NCBI GenBank assembly: GCA_009363875.1
Contig: CM018696.1
Span: forward strand, 88,868,215-88,932,214
Origin: Mikania micrantha
Taxonomy: Eukaryota > Streptophyta > Magnoliopsida > Asterales > Asteraceae
DNA length: 64,000 nt
Reading direction: 5' to 3'
Shown: positions 24,891-37,281 of the stretch, in pieces
Layout: each line of letters opens with the position of its first letter
How positions within the stretch are numbered: the stretch's first letter is position 1
Position numbers and translations under genes: made by a program
The notes under the pieces: model-generated
Databases searched by the model: none
What the model was told of the DNA's origin: nothing
Seen by the model: the letters and a program-made list of their open reading frames with translations, nothing else

Positions 24891-26937
24891 CTCACTTCTT
24901 CTTCTTCTTCTTGAAACGTGTCAGCAAAATTTTGCACAAATTAAACAATTACAGTCAACCGCATAACGATGAAGCTAAATCTAAAACCCACAAAAATTAC
25001 AGAAACGAGCAAAAGATTCCACCTTTTTCCGTGCGTCACAGATGGAGAAATCTGATTGGTAGGCAAGAACACTGATCAACAACCATTTACCAAATATGAG
25101 TTTTATAATTAGGTTTTGAAGATCATGATGGGTTTTATGAGTTTAAAAAACAAGGATGACGATCCCGATTAATATAGAAGTCCGTACTTTAAATCAACTT
25201 CCAAAGATTATTTACATGTAAACGGTTTTGGAATAATCTTGAAGAGCATTCAGTATTTACACCTCTTTAAACTTCAACTTGATTAAGGATAATAAAAATT
25301 TGATTCTTTTTTGTGGTATCCAAGAAAGATATATGCTTTGCCTCCAAGTCTCCAAAACCCCAAAATCAATTATTTGAGAAATAAGTTTGGATTTTGTTAA
25401 AAGAATTAGCCCACTTGATAAATAATTACTTTATTTGTTACTAGAAAAACCTCGTTGACTAAATTCAGGTGAATGTGAAAGTAACTAATTTGGTAGAGAT
25501 TATGTAGAAGATTTTGGTTTAAATTCATACTGTAAGTTTATCATTTGAAGATAATTTATGATTAGGATAGATTCAGGGAACAAATAGAAATATTATCTTT
25601 TAAATAGAAGATTCTATATTTAAATTCATTCAATAAGTTTATCGTTTGATGATAATGTATGATTAGGATCGATTTACTTTATAATTAAAACTAAATTTAT
25701 ATTAAATTGTAGCAGGTCACTAGCTTCAATTGTCTTGGTCAAATGCGTTTTAGAAAAATATAAGGAAAGATGGGTTTTGTAACCAAGTAGTCACATTCGG
25801 TTAGACCAAAACCATATGCTTATCAAAAAATTTTTCTCTTAACATAAATGAAGTTGGATTTACATGAGTCTTCAAAGATATTCGCTAAGATCCTTTAGAA
25901 AATTTTGTTTTCTTATCAAAATTTTGTTTTCTTATTAAAAGATGTTTTGATGTTGTATATATCAATTAAAGTGCTCAAAAATCATTAAATAACAAGCATC
26001 TAAAGTTGTCAATATGTTTTTTAATAACTATTGGCTGATATATCTGTAAAACAAGTAAAAGTGTTAAAAGTTCATTGTCACATTAAGGCTGCTTAAGGTT
26101 TCTAATAGACCTGAGATTTTTTTTTTAATCTTGTATAATGTTTTAGTTGCATAAATGGTCTTTCTAACTTGCAAGAAACAAATACTATTATGCATGGGTT
26201 TCAATAGTAAAGCTTTTTACGACTATTTTAAACATACATATAATATATCACGCATGTATTATTAAAAATATTAAAAAATTTTTATTGTAACACAAAAATT
26301 ATAAAGAAGATCAAATTTGATAGCTTCCACAAGTTAAATTTTGTCTCTTGTTACTTCTTGTTAACAATGACTACTTGTATATTTAAACAAAATCTTCATG
26401 AACATCTTCAAAGTATGAGTTTAAAAACGAAGTTAAGCTAGAAAAATCACAGTTTTTTTAATAGATACATCTCGCTGTCTTTTTAATCTACGTGAAAATA
26501 CTCCATTTTTTTCCATTAGCAGTCTCTGCAACGTCGGTCATGGACAACCCACGTATACCCATTTGTGAGACTCCTGAATGAATGGTTGAGTTATTCAAAT
26601 TACAATTTCTCAATTTCAATATAATTATTATGACTCATAGTTTCAAATTCTTACATTTTATTTCAACTCAATACTATTACATTTTCCCAAACTATTTATA
26701 TCATCGCATTCGGAACTTTCAAAATCATTTGATTAAACTACTTTATATGAATGTGTGTGTATCCTTTAAAATTATATGTAAAAGTTCATTAAATATTTAA
26801 AACAATTGCAGCCCTTCATTTTTTGCGACATATATAGTTATACATGTGTATATATCATTTAATTAATTAATGAAAGAAAAATAGAAATCTATTATTTTAA
26901 ACAAAGGTAGAGGCCGAACAGAAGAAATAAACAGCCA
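24891..26937. other. Intergenic stretch, no gene seen
   Basis: AT-rich sequence between the LRAT-domain gene and the 3' end of the fucokinase gene (both minus strand). The first 200 bp upstream of 24890 probably hold the LRAT-gene promoter. Short ORFs here show no family resemblance. A direct repeat of about 40 bp (ttcataNtgtaagtttatc region) occurs near 25520 and 25625. Confidence 0.4.
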
Positions 26938-26943
26938 TTTATT
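26938..26943 (-). terminator. Poly(A) signal of the fucokinase gene
   Basis: A minus-strand AATAAA lies about 157 nt downstream of the stop codon ending at 27100. It is the nearest canonical signal; other weaker signals could also be used. Confidence 0.4.
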
Positions 26944-27099
26944 CAGCCCAAATATACAACACATCAGAAGATTACAAAACCAAAGACTTCACTGCTACCA
27001 TGAAATTCTTATTTAAGTTACCACATTATACTCAAGGTTACAACTTACAAGATTACAAATTACACACTCGAAACATCTTACATCTTTTCTATACTTGTC

Positions 27100-30000
27100 T
27101 CAACAAATATTCCAATTATAAACCTTAACATTGAACTCGCAGTTTTCTTCAAGTGCACGTTTCAATTGGAAGGCGTTTTCGACATTTTTAGCAAGTAGTA
27201 GTGCAAAGCCTCCACCCCCAGCACCAACAAGTTTGTATCCACAACAATAACAGTCAGCAAAAGCAAAAAGGCTATCAACTAGCTGGTTGCTGCAATGGGG
27301 ATCAAGTTCTTGGTGCAGCCTCCAAGTCTCCATCATTATGTCTCCAAGTTCGTCTATGTGGCAGTTCATTAAAGCTTCCCTTCCATTTTTTGCCAGCTCA
27401 GCAAGGCGTTTGATGCTTGATATAAGGAGATTGTCCCTTTGGAGATATCGAGTTACTACTTTTTGGAGTACTTGGTGTGCAAGACGAACCTGCATGGTGG
27501 TTTTGTGGAATATACAAAATGTGAATCACATCAACGTCGAGATTCAGGGCTCAAAAAACTCATCAGTGTGTCTTATGTGGTGCATTCGTGTGCCAGTGTG
27601 TGTGTTAACATACGTCCATGATCAACAAACAATAACAATAACAATAATAATAAAATTAGCTTTTGCAATGTATACACTTTTTTTTATGAAAGCAGGAATC
27701 CACTCGGGTCCCCCCAATACCCAACTAACCATGAAGAACATGTAAAGTGCAACCGTAAGCAACAGGGTCGGTAGCCTCCAAGGAAAATCCCCTAAAATAG
27801 GAATTGAATTTCAGAACTGTAGGTTGTCTCTCCTCCAATTTAGCCATTATACACCACTTATTTGGAGGTGTTACAGGTCACTTATTGAACACAGCATGGA
27901 CGGTAGTGTTACAGATCACTACGGCCTTGGATTGAAATACAATATTTTTGTTTAGTATGGGCATTAAATATTAAATGGGTCAGACCGACATGAACACCAA
28001 CACAATGCGATCCTGAAATTCTTGTTAGTCGCATGAACCCAAACATGACACAAGTTATCACCGGTTGATATGAACATGAACATTTTAGCCAAAATTAAAA
28101 TACTACTTTATTTGCATGTTAATACTCGGAAATCATCAATTTACAACCAAAAATATGTGTACAAAGATAATTGCGTTTGAACTATAGAACTTGATGCTCA
28201 TTTCTCTTTTATATATTCAAGTTTGGCATTAAGTCATGAATAGGTCAAAGTCAAACAGGCTGTGTTGGAGGGGTCGCTTTTGTATAGGTAGGTTTGGGTT
28301 GGAGTGTTGGACCATAAACATTATTTGTCAATTGTTATTAGGTTTACAAAAACAATACTATTGAAAAAAATTAGGTATGAAAACAATTCATCATTTATAT
28401 ATAAAAGATGATCCAAATTACCGATTCATAAGCAAAGGGTTCTTAAAACATTTATCCCTATGTCACTTTTTTATTATTTTAACAGGATTCTGCTTATATT
28501 TATTGTTAGCAAGCATAACTTAGGCATACTTTCTACTTTACGTTATCAACTTCATGTCACAAATTTATGACGTGCACTTTTCATTTCTCCATTTTTTTAA
28601 TAAAATAGCAATATGTGGATGGAAAATAAAAGGAACTACTTTACCTGACCAGTAAAAACGACAAGTAGCCGTTCCTGCAACTCTGTAATTAATCTAGGAG
28701 AAGCCAAAAGTGGAATAACTTGAAGACGCAAAGGTATTCCTGGAAAACTGGTGGTAAATTTTATACCAGGATATAAACCGCCAATTTGATCCTGCCAGCC
28801 ACCGCCAGTACCCATAATCTGTTCAAGTACCAACACAAGTCTCGCAACATTTTCATTACTTTCATCTCCGTCAAAAAGACGAAGAAGCCCTTTTACAACA
28901 GCTGCAGATAAAATGCTAGAAGTCCCCAACCCACTTCCACGAGGTATATGAGCCCATGTTTTGACCCGTAAACCCATGGATATCAGAATCTTATTATGAA
29001 CAACGCCCGTAACAAGTAAAGCAGACTTGACTAGGCGAAAGGGATCAATATTGTCAAATGGGGCTACAATTGAGGAAATATTTTTTATATATAACTCATT
29101 TGAAGCATCATCAGTTATTAATAATCCAGGTGTTTGTGTGGTTTCTATAACAGTTCCAATAGGGAGAGAATTGTCCAAACTTATTGCCATATTTAGAACA
29201 CATCCAGCACGTTCTAAGCTCCACGGGGGAGTATCACTCCAACCACCAACAAAGTCAACTCGAACTGGTAGCTCAACTTTTACTATTTTATGAAAGAAAG
29301 TTGGACTTTGACCTACATGACCATCCACATTATTGCTCTCGTTTCCTTTAAAATCTGTCTGATTGGAGGATTGAAAGAGATGTTCTGAGAAACAAAGGAA
29401 GGAAAACATTCAAAACAATTAAAACTAATCAATAATCATGTTACTGAGATTAGATTTGACCTCAAAAGGTCAAATATAGATTACAGGATTGAGCTGACCT
29501 TTAAAGCCATATTTCACTGCTGAAGCAGTTTCATCAGCAACAGCAGCCCATACTTGGTGTTCAACTTCAATTGCTTTTTCATGATTGTTGCATGCATGCA
29601 GAAGATCAACCTGCACCTGGTAAGCTCGGCTTTTAGGGACAATTTTGGAATTTTTTGCCTGTAAATCTGGACATAATTGCAGAAAATCTGCACATATTTC
29701 CACTCCTGAGTCTTCCATTTGCAAAATTTCTTGACACAACTGAGATAAATTCCTCCCAAGCAAACCAAAAATAAGACAGGCTTTAGCAATTTTAGCTGCA
29801 ATATCTGCTTGATGATTACTTGAAAGTAAACACATTTGTGGGAAGTCAATTGATCTATGCAGTTCCTCTAAACTGACCCGTTTAGACATTTTCCATGAAT
29901 TATAAAATCCTTCATTTTTCTCATCATTTTCTAACCCCATGAGCCAGTTTGCAAGACTAAGCATATCAAAATATGGAAGAACAGGAAAAAGTTTTGCATT

Positions 30001-33000
30001 CCATAAACACTTTTCTTGAGAACTCCATAAATCGTTTTCATGAATTTCCAAATCTTCTAGAACCTTCTCCCATGGTTTCCCACAAAAAGTACCATTTTCT
30101 GAAACAGAAATTTTGGGATTATCATGGAGACCACAATACACAATCACCCTTACAGTGCAGCCTATTAAAGGTACCTCCCAAAGACAATGCCGATCAGGAA
30201 GAAAAAAATTATCAGCTTTTTCTGGTAAATTAACACCAACTACTACAGATAGGGAACCGATTTGTATTCCACTTGAAATTGATGAATCATATACAAGAGT
30301 ATCATCACCAATTGATACATCAGGTGAAATTTTGCTAGAAATTATTATTGCAGACGACGCAATATCAGACATTGTTGTTGCAGGAATGGAGCAAAGATGC
30401 CTTCGGCCCACTAGTTTTGAACCTGTGCCACTTAAGTGATCTAAAACTTCACTTGAAGTCCCAAAGTGCAAAAACAATAGATCATCTGCATTTTTATTTT
30501 TAGAGGAAAATCCTCATAAGATCACAAGATTATTAAAGTATATTCACTGTGATGACAATATTAAAAGCTTTATGGTATAAGATAATATTCACCGTACAAG
30601 CACAATAGCAATACATGGTTTGTTTCCCCAGTCTTCTCACAAGTTCTTCGCCTAAAGGTCTTGATTTTAACCATTCATGCTTTGCTGGCACCCAAGCTGC
30701 TACAAGATCTTCATACAAACTCATCTGGAAAAGTGGATGGAACATTTTAGGAGTAGTGTGGTCTTTTATTGCAAAATGCAAACATAACCAAGATGGAACA
30801 TTTTCCATTGTTTGATGACTAATTTTGCCATAAAAAGTACAATGGCCAAAAATGAGAGGTTTGAGAGTAAGTAGCTATTTTATGGCACTAGCATGATAAA
30901 TAAACAAATTAAATGATAACCAAGGAGTTAAAGCCTTGCCTCTTTTCTAGTACTCAGAAGTTGTGAGATCAACGGTTGGCTCAAATAAGAAAGTGTAACA
31001 AGATCTTCCCAAGCTTTACCTCTAACTGCTATGATACCAGTATCAAGCAATGTCCTACCATCATCAAGTATTGCATGGTGCTTATTCAACTCCATTACAC
31101 TAGGTTTTTGAAGTAGATTTGCAACAGGATTAACCGGAAAAAAATCATCTGAATTCTTAGTTTCTGAAGCCACAATAACACCATGATTGGAGGCAATATC
31201 AAGAGTGATTGGAACAGTAATCATACAGGATGTATCTTCTGGAAGAACCATAGCAGATGCATCAAAACACGGAAGCACATCACCAGTCATGATGAACAGC
31301 CCACCTGGATTAAATTAATTACCAAGTTGAACAATCTTTTTTCATGATCAAAGAAAACATAATAAGAGCACAGATTAATCAGCGTATTTGAAATAATGAT
31401 ACAAACTTAATAACAATAATAACATGTTATAACATATAATCATCATGCAGGAAAAGCTGTGTATCTATTTGAAATCTTCCTGAATTATATAAAAAAAATA
31501 TATGAGTGGCAAACTAGCTCGCTCAACTATGTCTCTGCAAGACTAAAACTCACAATCTATAGATCATAGAGCTGAACTGGTGATATCATTGCCTTCTAGA
31601 AGCATGTTAAACCTATAAAGAAACATATTCAATGGTGACATGGTGTTGAAGAATACAACAACAACATCCATACCCAGTAAAAATCCCACTTAGAGTGGGG
31701 TCTGGGGAGGGAAAGATAAAGGCATACCTTACCCCTATCTACAAAGTAGAATAGAGAGGCTGCTTCGCTAGAGTCCCCCGGCTCAAAAGTTTTTTTTTTT
31801 TTTTCACACACGCACACCTACACATATCAATTTTTTTTTTAATTATGAAACACCACCATATAACCACATATGACCACATCCAGTAGCATAAAATATAAAC
31901 AGGGGCACCAAAGAACTAAACGGGAACAGGTAAGCAAGTACAGGTAATCAACACTCAAATAATTCAACAGACAAAGCACACCACCAACCATGCGGTATCC
32001 TGACCCACAAACAAAACATACAAGAAAGCATATACAGATACCGCTTATAAACCGCCCATCCCGCAATGAAGCATAAAACACATGTAATCTCCTATCATGA
32101 ACCCAGGACCACCAAAAGAAATAACACAAACAGCCCAACCCCCATCCCGCAAACAAGCATAACATATATAACCTCATATCATAAAACCCAGAGACACCAT
32201 AAGACATCACAACAACTCACGACCCCTATGTGGAGAAACCTAGGAAAGGCTCTATGTATCCTTAACCTTTATTCTACGTCTCCACGTACTCCTATCATAG
32301 ATCATGTCCTCGGAGAGGTGTAGCTCTGTCAAATCGTGTCTGATCTGGTCGTCCCAAGTCAGCTTCGGTCTCCCCCTTCCCCTCTTCCCCTCCACCGTGA
32401 GAAACTCTACTTTACGGACAGGCGCCGTTTGGCTTCTTCGTCTCACATGTCCAAACCATCTCAATCTTCCTTCTCTTACTTTATCTGAGATGTTTGCCAC
32501 CTGTAGTCTTTCCCGGAACACCTCGTTCCTTATCCGATCAAGCCTTGTATTTCCGCACATCCATCTCAGCATCCTCATCTCAGCTGTCTCCAGCCTCCTG
32601 GTTTGGTTTTTCTTAATCGGCCAACACTCAGTGCCGTACCACGGCTGGCCTGATCGCCACTCTGTAAAATTTACCTTTAAGTTTTTCTGGAAACTTTTTG
32701 TCGCATATGATGCTCGTAGCTGCTCTCCACTTTTTCCAACCTGCCTGGACCCGATGGACTACGTCACTGTCAATGTCACCATCCTCTTGTATAAACGATC
32801 CTAGGTATTTGAACCTTGTTGTCCTTGGCACCTCCTGGCCTCCAATAGTTAGTTGATCATCTTTTCCCTCCTCGTCTGTGCCGCTAAAATGGCAATGTAG
32901 GTACTCAGTTTTTGACCGACTTATACGCAAGCCTCTCTGCTCTAAAGCTGTTCGCCACTCTTCTAAACGGACGTTTAGCTCCTCTTTCGTTTCTGCCACT

Positions 33001-35202
33001 AAGGCAATATCATCCGTGAAAAGCATGCACCATGGGATATGAGCCTGTATAGACCTCGACAGCTCATCCAGAATAACTGCAAAAAGGAAGGGGCTTAATG
33101 CCGATCCTTGATGTAGTCCCACCTCCACTGGGAAGAAGTCTGTATCTCCCACCGGTGCTCTCACACTGGTTTTTGGCAGATTGGGAGTAGATGGTGTTGA
33201 AGAATGAAATATGTAATTTAAGTTGCATGATAGTGATATGCATTAATAGATAAGCCATTAGTCTTTCACATGTACTCAGCTTTCGACTTACTTGTGAAAA
33301 TTATTTGTTTAGGGTGATCAGTTTCTTGAATAGCCTACAATCTACTCCCAATCTGCCAAATACCTTCAATTTTCATTCTAAACCTTGTTCTCGTCTTCTA
33401 GAAGAGTCAGTCTAATATATAGTTCTTCATGCTTGTATCCTTCCCTATTACTCTCAAAGTTGAAACAACTTTACTATGCAAAAGTTAATAAAAAAATCTT
33501 AACTGTATTTTCTTATTTGATTTCCTGTACACGAATTTGCTAGACTAATCTCACTTGATAAACTATGTCCTGACTCCTGAACGAACAATTTCTGTTCATT
33601 TGAACTGACACATAAGAGGAAAGTTGGGCAGGTGCAACACTTGTGTATTGTTTATTTACAAATATCACTAACATGCAACTTCAATAACACCTTTCGTCTT
33701 TTGAGTATGCCAATAATGCTTAAATATTATGGTTTGATATAAACAGGAAAGTAACCTTCATTTTTATAAGCTTGTCTGGCACAGGAAGATATGGCAAGAA
33801 TATGATCAAAAAGCAAGGGTACTGGTCCATCAGGGTCATCAGCTGCCAGATATGGCAGTGGTAAGAACACTTTTCCCATGGGATTTGCCCATGGGACCCT
33901 CTTAGAGTCACCACCTGCATGGAGCATTAATATATGCTGTTTCCTTAAAAAGTTAATCATTGAGGTAGATACTTCATTTTCAGAGCTTTCATGGGACAAA
34001 TCAGATCCATCATTGCAGTTTTTTGCTACCTGCTGAGCATAAATGTTATCCCGTTAAAGCCAGCTGCAATGCAGTAGCAAGAATCAAACTTCAGAGGTTT
34101 GAAAACACAGAAGGAAGATGATGAAATGTGTAAATGCCTTACAAAAAGGTACTTAAATGATAGAGAATTAATGGAATGATTGATCAACCATTCGGTCATA
34201 TTAATCACACAACCATGGAATGAATGATCACATACCATATGCCAAAATCTGCTCACATAATATACTTTTAAATTCGGCTGAGACTGATAAACAGATCCTT
34301 TTTATGGTGATACATCGTTTGATGAGGATATATCATTCATTTGTGACCCCTTAATTCTCCTATAACGAAATTGCACTTTATATCTAAAACAGTAACAGGG
34401 TATGCTATATAAAAGATTACTAGTTCCTTTAGCAAGAATACGCACTATCACTGACAGGCAATCTGACTACAAAGGTCAAAACAGAACCATTGTCAGAGTT
34501 CTTTAGTTGAACAACATGCACGAGTTCAAGATGTATCACTGGCAACAGTGGAATCATAACCTTTTAGTCAGAGGATCATTATTAAGTTATCTTGCTCTTA
34601 TTAGGGATTCAAGTGTCCAACTCGTATTTTTTATTCAAAAAGCTCACCTATGAATAAAAAAATTGACAAATTCTGGTGGCCGAGGATTAATGGACCCTCT
34701 TGATCCATCCCATGATTTCATCCCAAGGTCACATGAACTACAAGATTCACCCAACATACTTGGGCCAAATTTACTCATTCTTAGATGAACAATGATTCAG
34801 TAAAGCTGTCACATGTTAATGACTTATCATACATCAACCGCAATAGATTTACTGCTTTTTGTAACTAAAAATGAACTAAACAAGCTCCAATTAAAGCTTT
34901 AGTACCTGAGGATTCCTCTTGTAATAACTGGCTAGAGCGAGAATGGCATTGAGTGTTGCTGCACCTGAACCGATCCGCTGTCCATCCGGATCAGGTACTG
35001 CAAGAGTAACAGTTGAATTCGAAATCCGCCCCATGCGTTTAGCTCGTTTCAGTTGCCATTCATATAGTGCAGCTTGCTCAGGGCTAGCCGCCGTGAGTAC
35101 GATAGCATCCCAGGTCGGAACCCTAGACGGGGAACGAACCGATAACCGTAAACGGTACCAGGATTTTCGCAACAGTCGTTCCAAGTCTGGATGTTTGTTC
35201 AT
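27100..35202 (-). CDS. FKGP: Bifunctional fucokinase / GDP-L-fucose pyrophosphorylase
   Basis: Seven exons (minus): 34906-35202, 33756-34029, 30940-31304, 30598-30724, 29499-30485, 28645-29384 and 27100-27489. Together they give 3180 nt, 1059 aa, the usual family length, with no frame breaks. The enzyme salvages free L-fucose in the cytosol: the C-terminal kinase makes fucose-1-phosphate and the N-terminal half converts it to GDP-fucose for glycoproteins and cell-wall polymers. Pyrophosphorylase motifs are RIGSGAATLNA (76-86) and HAGGDSKRVPWANPMGK (136-152). GHMP-kinase motifs are LPVRVDFVGGWSDTPPW (about 722-738), the ATP-binding PRGSGLGTSS (831-840), GTGGGWQDQIGG, and the C-terminal GAGGGGF (1019-1025). 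Exon 3 ends at a GC donor. An in-frame ATG at 35325 would add 41 residues rich in Ser/Thr, but homology starts at 35202. The second intron hosts a LINE. A tRNA-Val gene lies about 185 bp upstream. Confidence 0.97.
30725..30939 (-). other. Non-canonical GC-AG intron of FKGP
   Basis: Exon 3 must end ..TRKE to join MSLYEDLV of exon 4. The bases after that GAG are GCAAGG, with no GT in the right phase nearby, and the acceptor is TTCCAG at 30725-30730. AG|GCAAGg fits the strong consensus of GC-type U2 introns. Intron length is 215 bp. Confidence 0.85.
31655..33190 (-). mobile_element. 5'-truncated RTE-type LINE in an FKGP intron
   Basis: A 1536-bp insertion is flanked by the 15-bp direct repeat atggtgttgaagaat (31640-31654 and 33191-33205). 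On the minus strand it encodes the C-terminal half of an RTE-clade reverse transcriptase: GLHQGSALSPFLFAVILDEL, then LFTDDIALV (an FTDD catalytic box where FADD is usual), then FKYLGSFIQEDG and a C-terminal WFGHVRRR..GRGRPKLTW. One frame break near 32628 separates the two readable parts (33164-32628 and 32578-32252). The 3' end carries the typical cctctctat..gataggggtaagg, gtgggatttttactgggt and ttgttgttgta tail. It is 5'-truncated and inactive. It inserted in the same orientation as FKGP. Confidence 0.85.
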
Positions 35203-35387
35203 ACTTTCAGTGCTTGATCTACGGTTCAGATATCTGAAATCTGGATTGGGGAAACTGTCGCATGATGATATTGATGATTTCCACGTTTGTGTATGTGTGT
35301 GTGAGAGAGAGAGTAGCAAGTTCATTAATTGTAATGAGAAAGAGAGTGAAAAAAAAATTAATGGAAAAGGAGGTTAATAAAAACAAA

Positions 35388-35461
35388 TGGCTTCGCCCGG
35401 GTTCGAACCGGAGACCTTCAGTGTGTTAGACTGACGTGATAACCAACTACACCACGAAACC
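35388..35461 (-). tRNA. tRNA-Val(AAC)
   Basis: The complement folds as a complete 74-nt tRNA. The acceptor stem GGTTTCG pairs with CGAAGCC. The D-arm contains the A-box tggtgtagttgg. The anticodon stem TCAGT/ACTGA encloses loop CTAACAC (anticodon AAC), and the T-arm has the B-box GGTTCGAACC. The discriminator base is A. No intron is present. A T-run (ttttt) a few bases downstream can terminate Pol III. It lies 185 bp upstream of the FKGP start codon on the same strand. Confidence 0.95.
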
Positions 35462-35555
35462 TTTCGATAAATATTTGTATCTGTAGTATGATATCCACAT
35501 AAACTCGTCATAAAATTCTTTTCTCACACAGACCTATTATTTAACATTAGGGAGG

Positions 35556-36045
35556 TCTAATTACATATATACCCATTTTTTTAAGGTTTAATTACATATA
35601 TACCCAAAAAGAAAATTTACATACATATATACCCAACTTTACACATTGTAACATTTTGAATGTAAACATACGTAAATAGGGGTGTTCAAAATATCCGAAA
35701 CTCGAAAAAATTCGAAATCAAAATGGCATCCGAAACCCGAAAAAACCTCATCCAAAATCTAGTTCAGGTTTTTCGGGTCGGATAATATGATTTTAGATTC
35801 GGGTCGGGTTTCGGATATACAAAAATACTTTTTCGGTTTTTCGGGTCGGGTAATATATTAAAATGGGTATATTTGAAATTTTTTAGAATTAGAGGAGGGA
35901 ATATATGTAACTAAAATTTTGGATTGGGTATATATGTAATAGATGGAATTTATAAGGGGATATATGTAAATAAAATTTTGGATTGGGCATATATGTAATA
36001 AATGAAATTTATAGGGGGATATATGTAATTGAAATTTATTCAAAT
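35556..36045. repeat. Inverted/tandem 'ggtatatatgtaat' repeat element
   Basis: Left part 35560-35640 has repeats of attacatatataccca. Right part 35870-36040 has the inverse, ggg(t/c)atatatgtaat, in about three tandem units of about 60-70 bp containing aaaattttggattggg. A hAT-like end (taggggtgttcaaaatatcc) at about 35678 opens a ccgaaa/tcgggt-rich insert between them. It looks like a MITE that carries or received another one. Confidence 0.5.
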
Positions 36046-37281
36046 AACTTGTATGTATACTTAATAGTTGTTCATAGCATATCTGTTTGTAATTTTATGT
36101 GGCTTTCTTTCTTTTTTTTTTTTATATTTAGGAATGTTTTTAAGTTTTACGGCAAGTAGCGATTGTTTTTACATATCCATTTTGTATTGTTTAATATCAA
36201 CCTTAAATTAGTCGTTGATTAAGTTCCTACTTCCAATAACCCAATCTGTTCTTCTCAATCAATTTATCACAAAACAATGATTTGTGTTTAATCGGTTCTG
36301 CGTGGCTAATAAACAATGATTATGTCAAATAAAATATATTTTTTTTTTCTCAAAAAAGCATGAAGTAATGAAAGTTTGACATGTAACTTGATAAATAAAA
36401 ATCAAAAGGTAATTTGTATATAATAACTTTTGTAATTTAAAAAAAAATCTACTTTTTAAATGTTTAAAACATTTTTATATGACATCTTTTTTTAAAATAT
36501 AACACCATAAAATCAAACATTTTTTGTGTTTAATATGAATATAACGTTAATATATAAAAAATTAACGATTTTAATATTTAAAATTGTACTAAATTTTTTG
36601 TACATTTACTTCGTTTTTAAAACAAGTATTGGATTTTCTAAAAAACTTACTTTATTTTTTAGTGTAATACTGTAGATAAAATATAATTAAAAATATCACA
36701 AACATATGATACAAAAAAATACATCACTTTTTTAATCATCTTCACGCTATTTTATGTCTCACTTGATAAATACACCTTAAATGAATGTAAACAATGAAAG
36801 TAAACAATAATAAACACACATTAAGGAACATTTACAATCACAAATAAAGAAAAATTTTTATTCATTTATTAAAAAAAATAACGAATTTTCCACCAATTTA
36901 CAAAAAATACATTGAAATTTTAACCTGTTTACAACAATATCTATCAATGCTATTATCATGAATAACCTGAAAGTACAACCACGTTGAATTAGCAATGTCA
37001 ACTTGTCAAATGTAACTAACATTGAACATGGATTATCGGTTTAAAAACTGATAAATAAATAAATAAATAAATAAAAAAGAAGCCAAATTTAGTTAATAGA
37101 TATGGTTATTAAATTTAACATACAAGAAGTAAACGTAGAAATTCCATAGCTATTCAACCATACAAAGTCCAGACACAAGGCTAACCAAACCATGATATTA
37201 AATATTAAAACTACTGAAGAAATCGAAAAACGCAATACATCGCCAGTTGCACACGCCCATAGCTACAGTCTCTCAAGTTCT
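36046..37281. other. Intergenic stretch, no gene seen
   Basis: AT-rich DNA between the tRNA/FKGP 5' side and the 3' end of the RS31-like gene. It contains an (AAAT)n tract near 37045-37070. The 3' UTR and poly(A) site of the RS31-like gene are expected in about 36900-37280. Confidence 0.4.

Noticed and set aside
31629..32323. Cys/Tyr-rich ORF on the minus strand and its antisense partner
   Set aside because: They are out-of-frame readings of the LINE 3' region.
35203..35325. Upstream ATG at 35325 for FKGP
   Set aside because: It adds 41 poorly conserved residues, including translated (GT/AC) repeat. The ATG at 35202 fits the family start better, though the longer form cannot be fully excluded.
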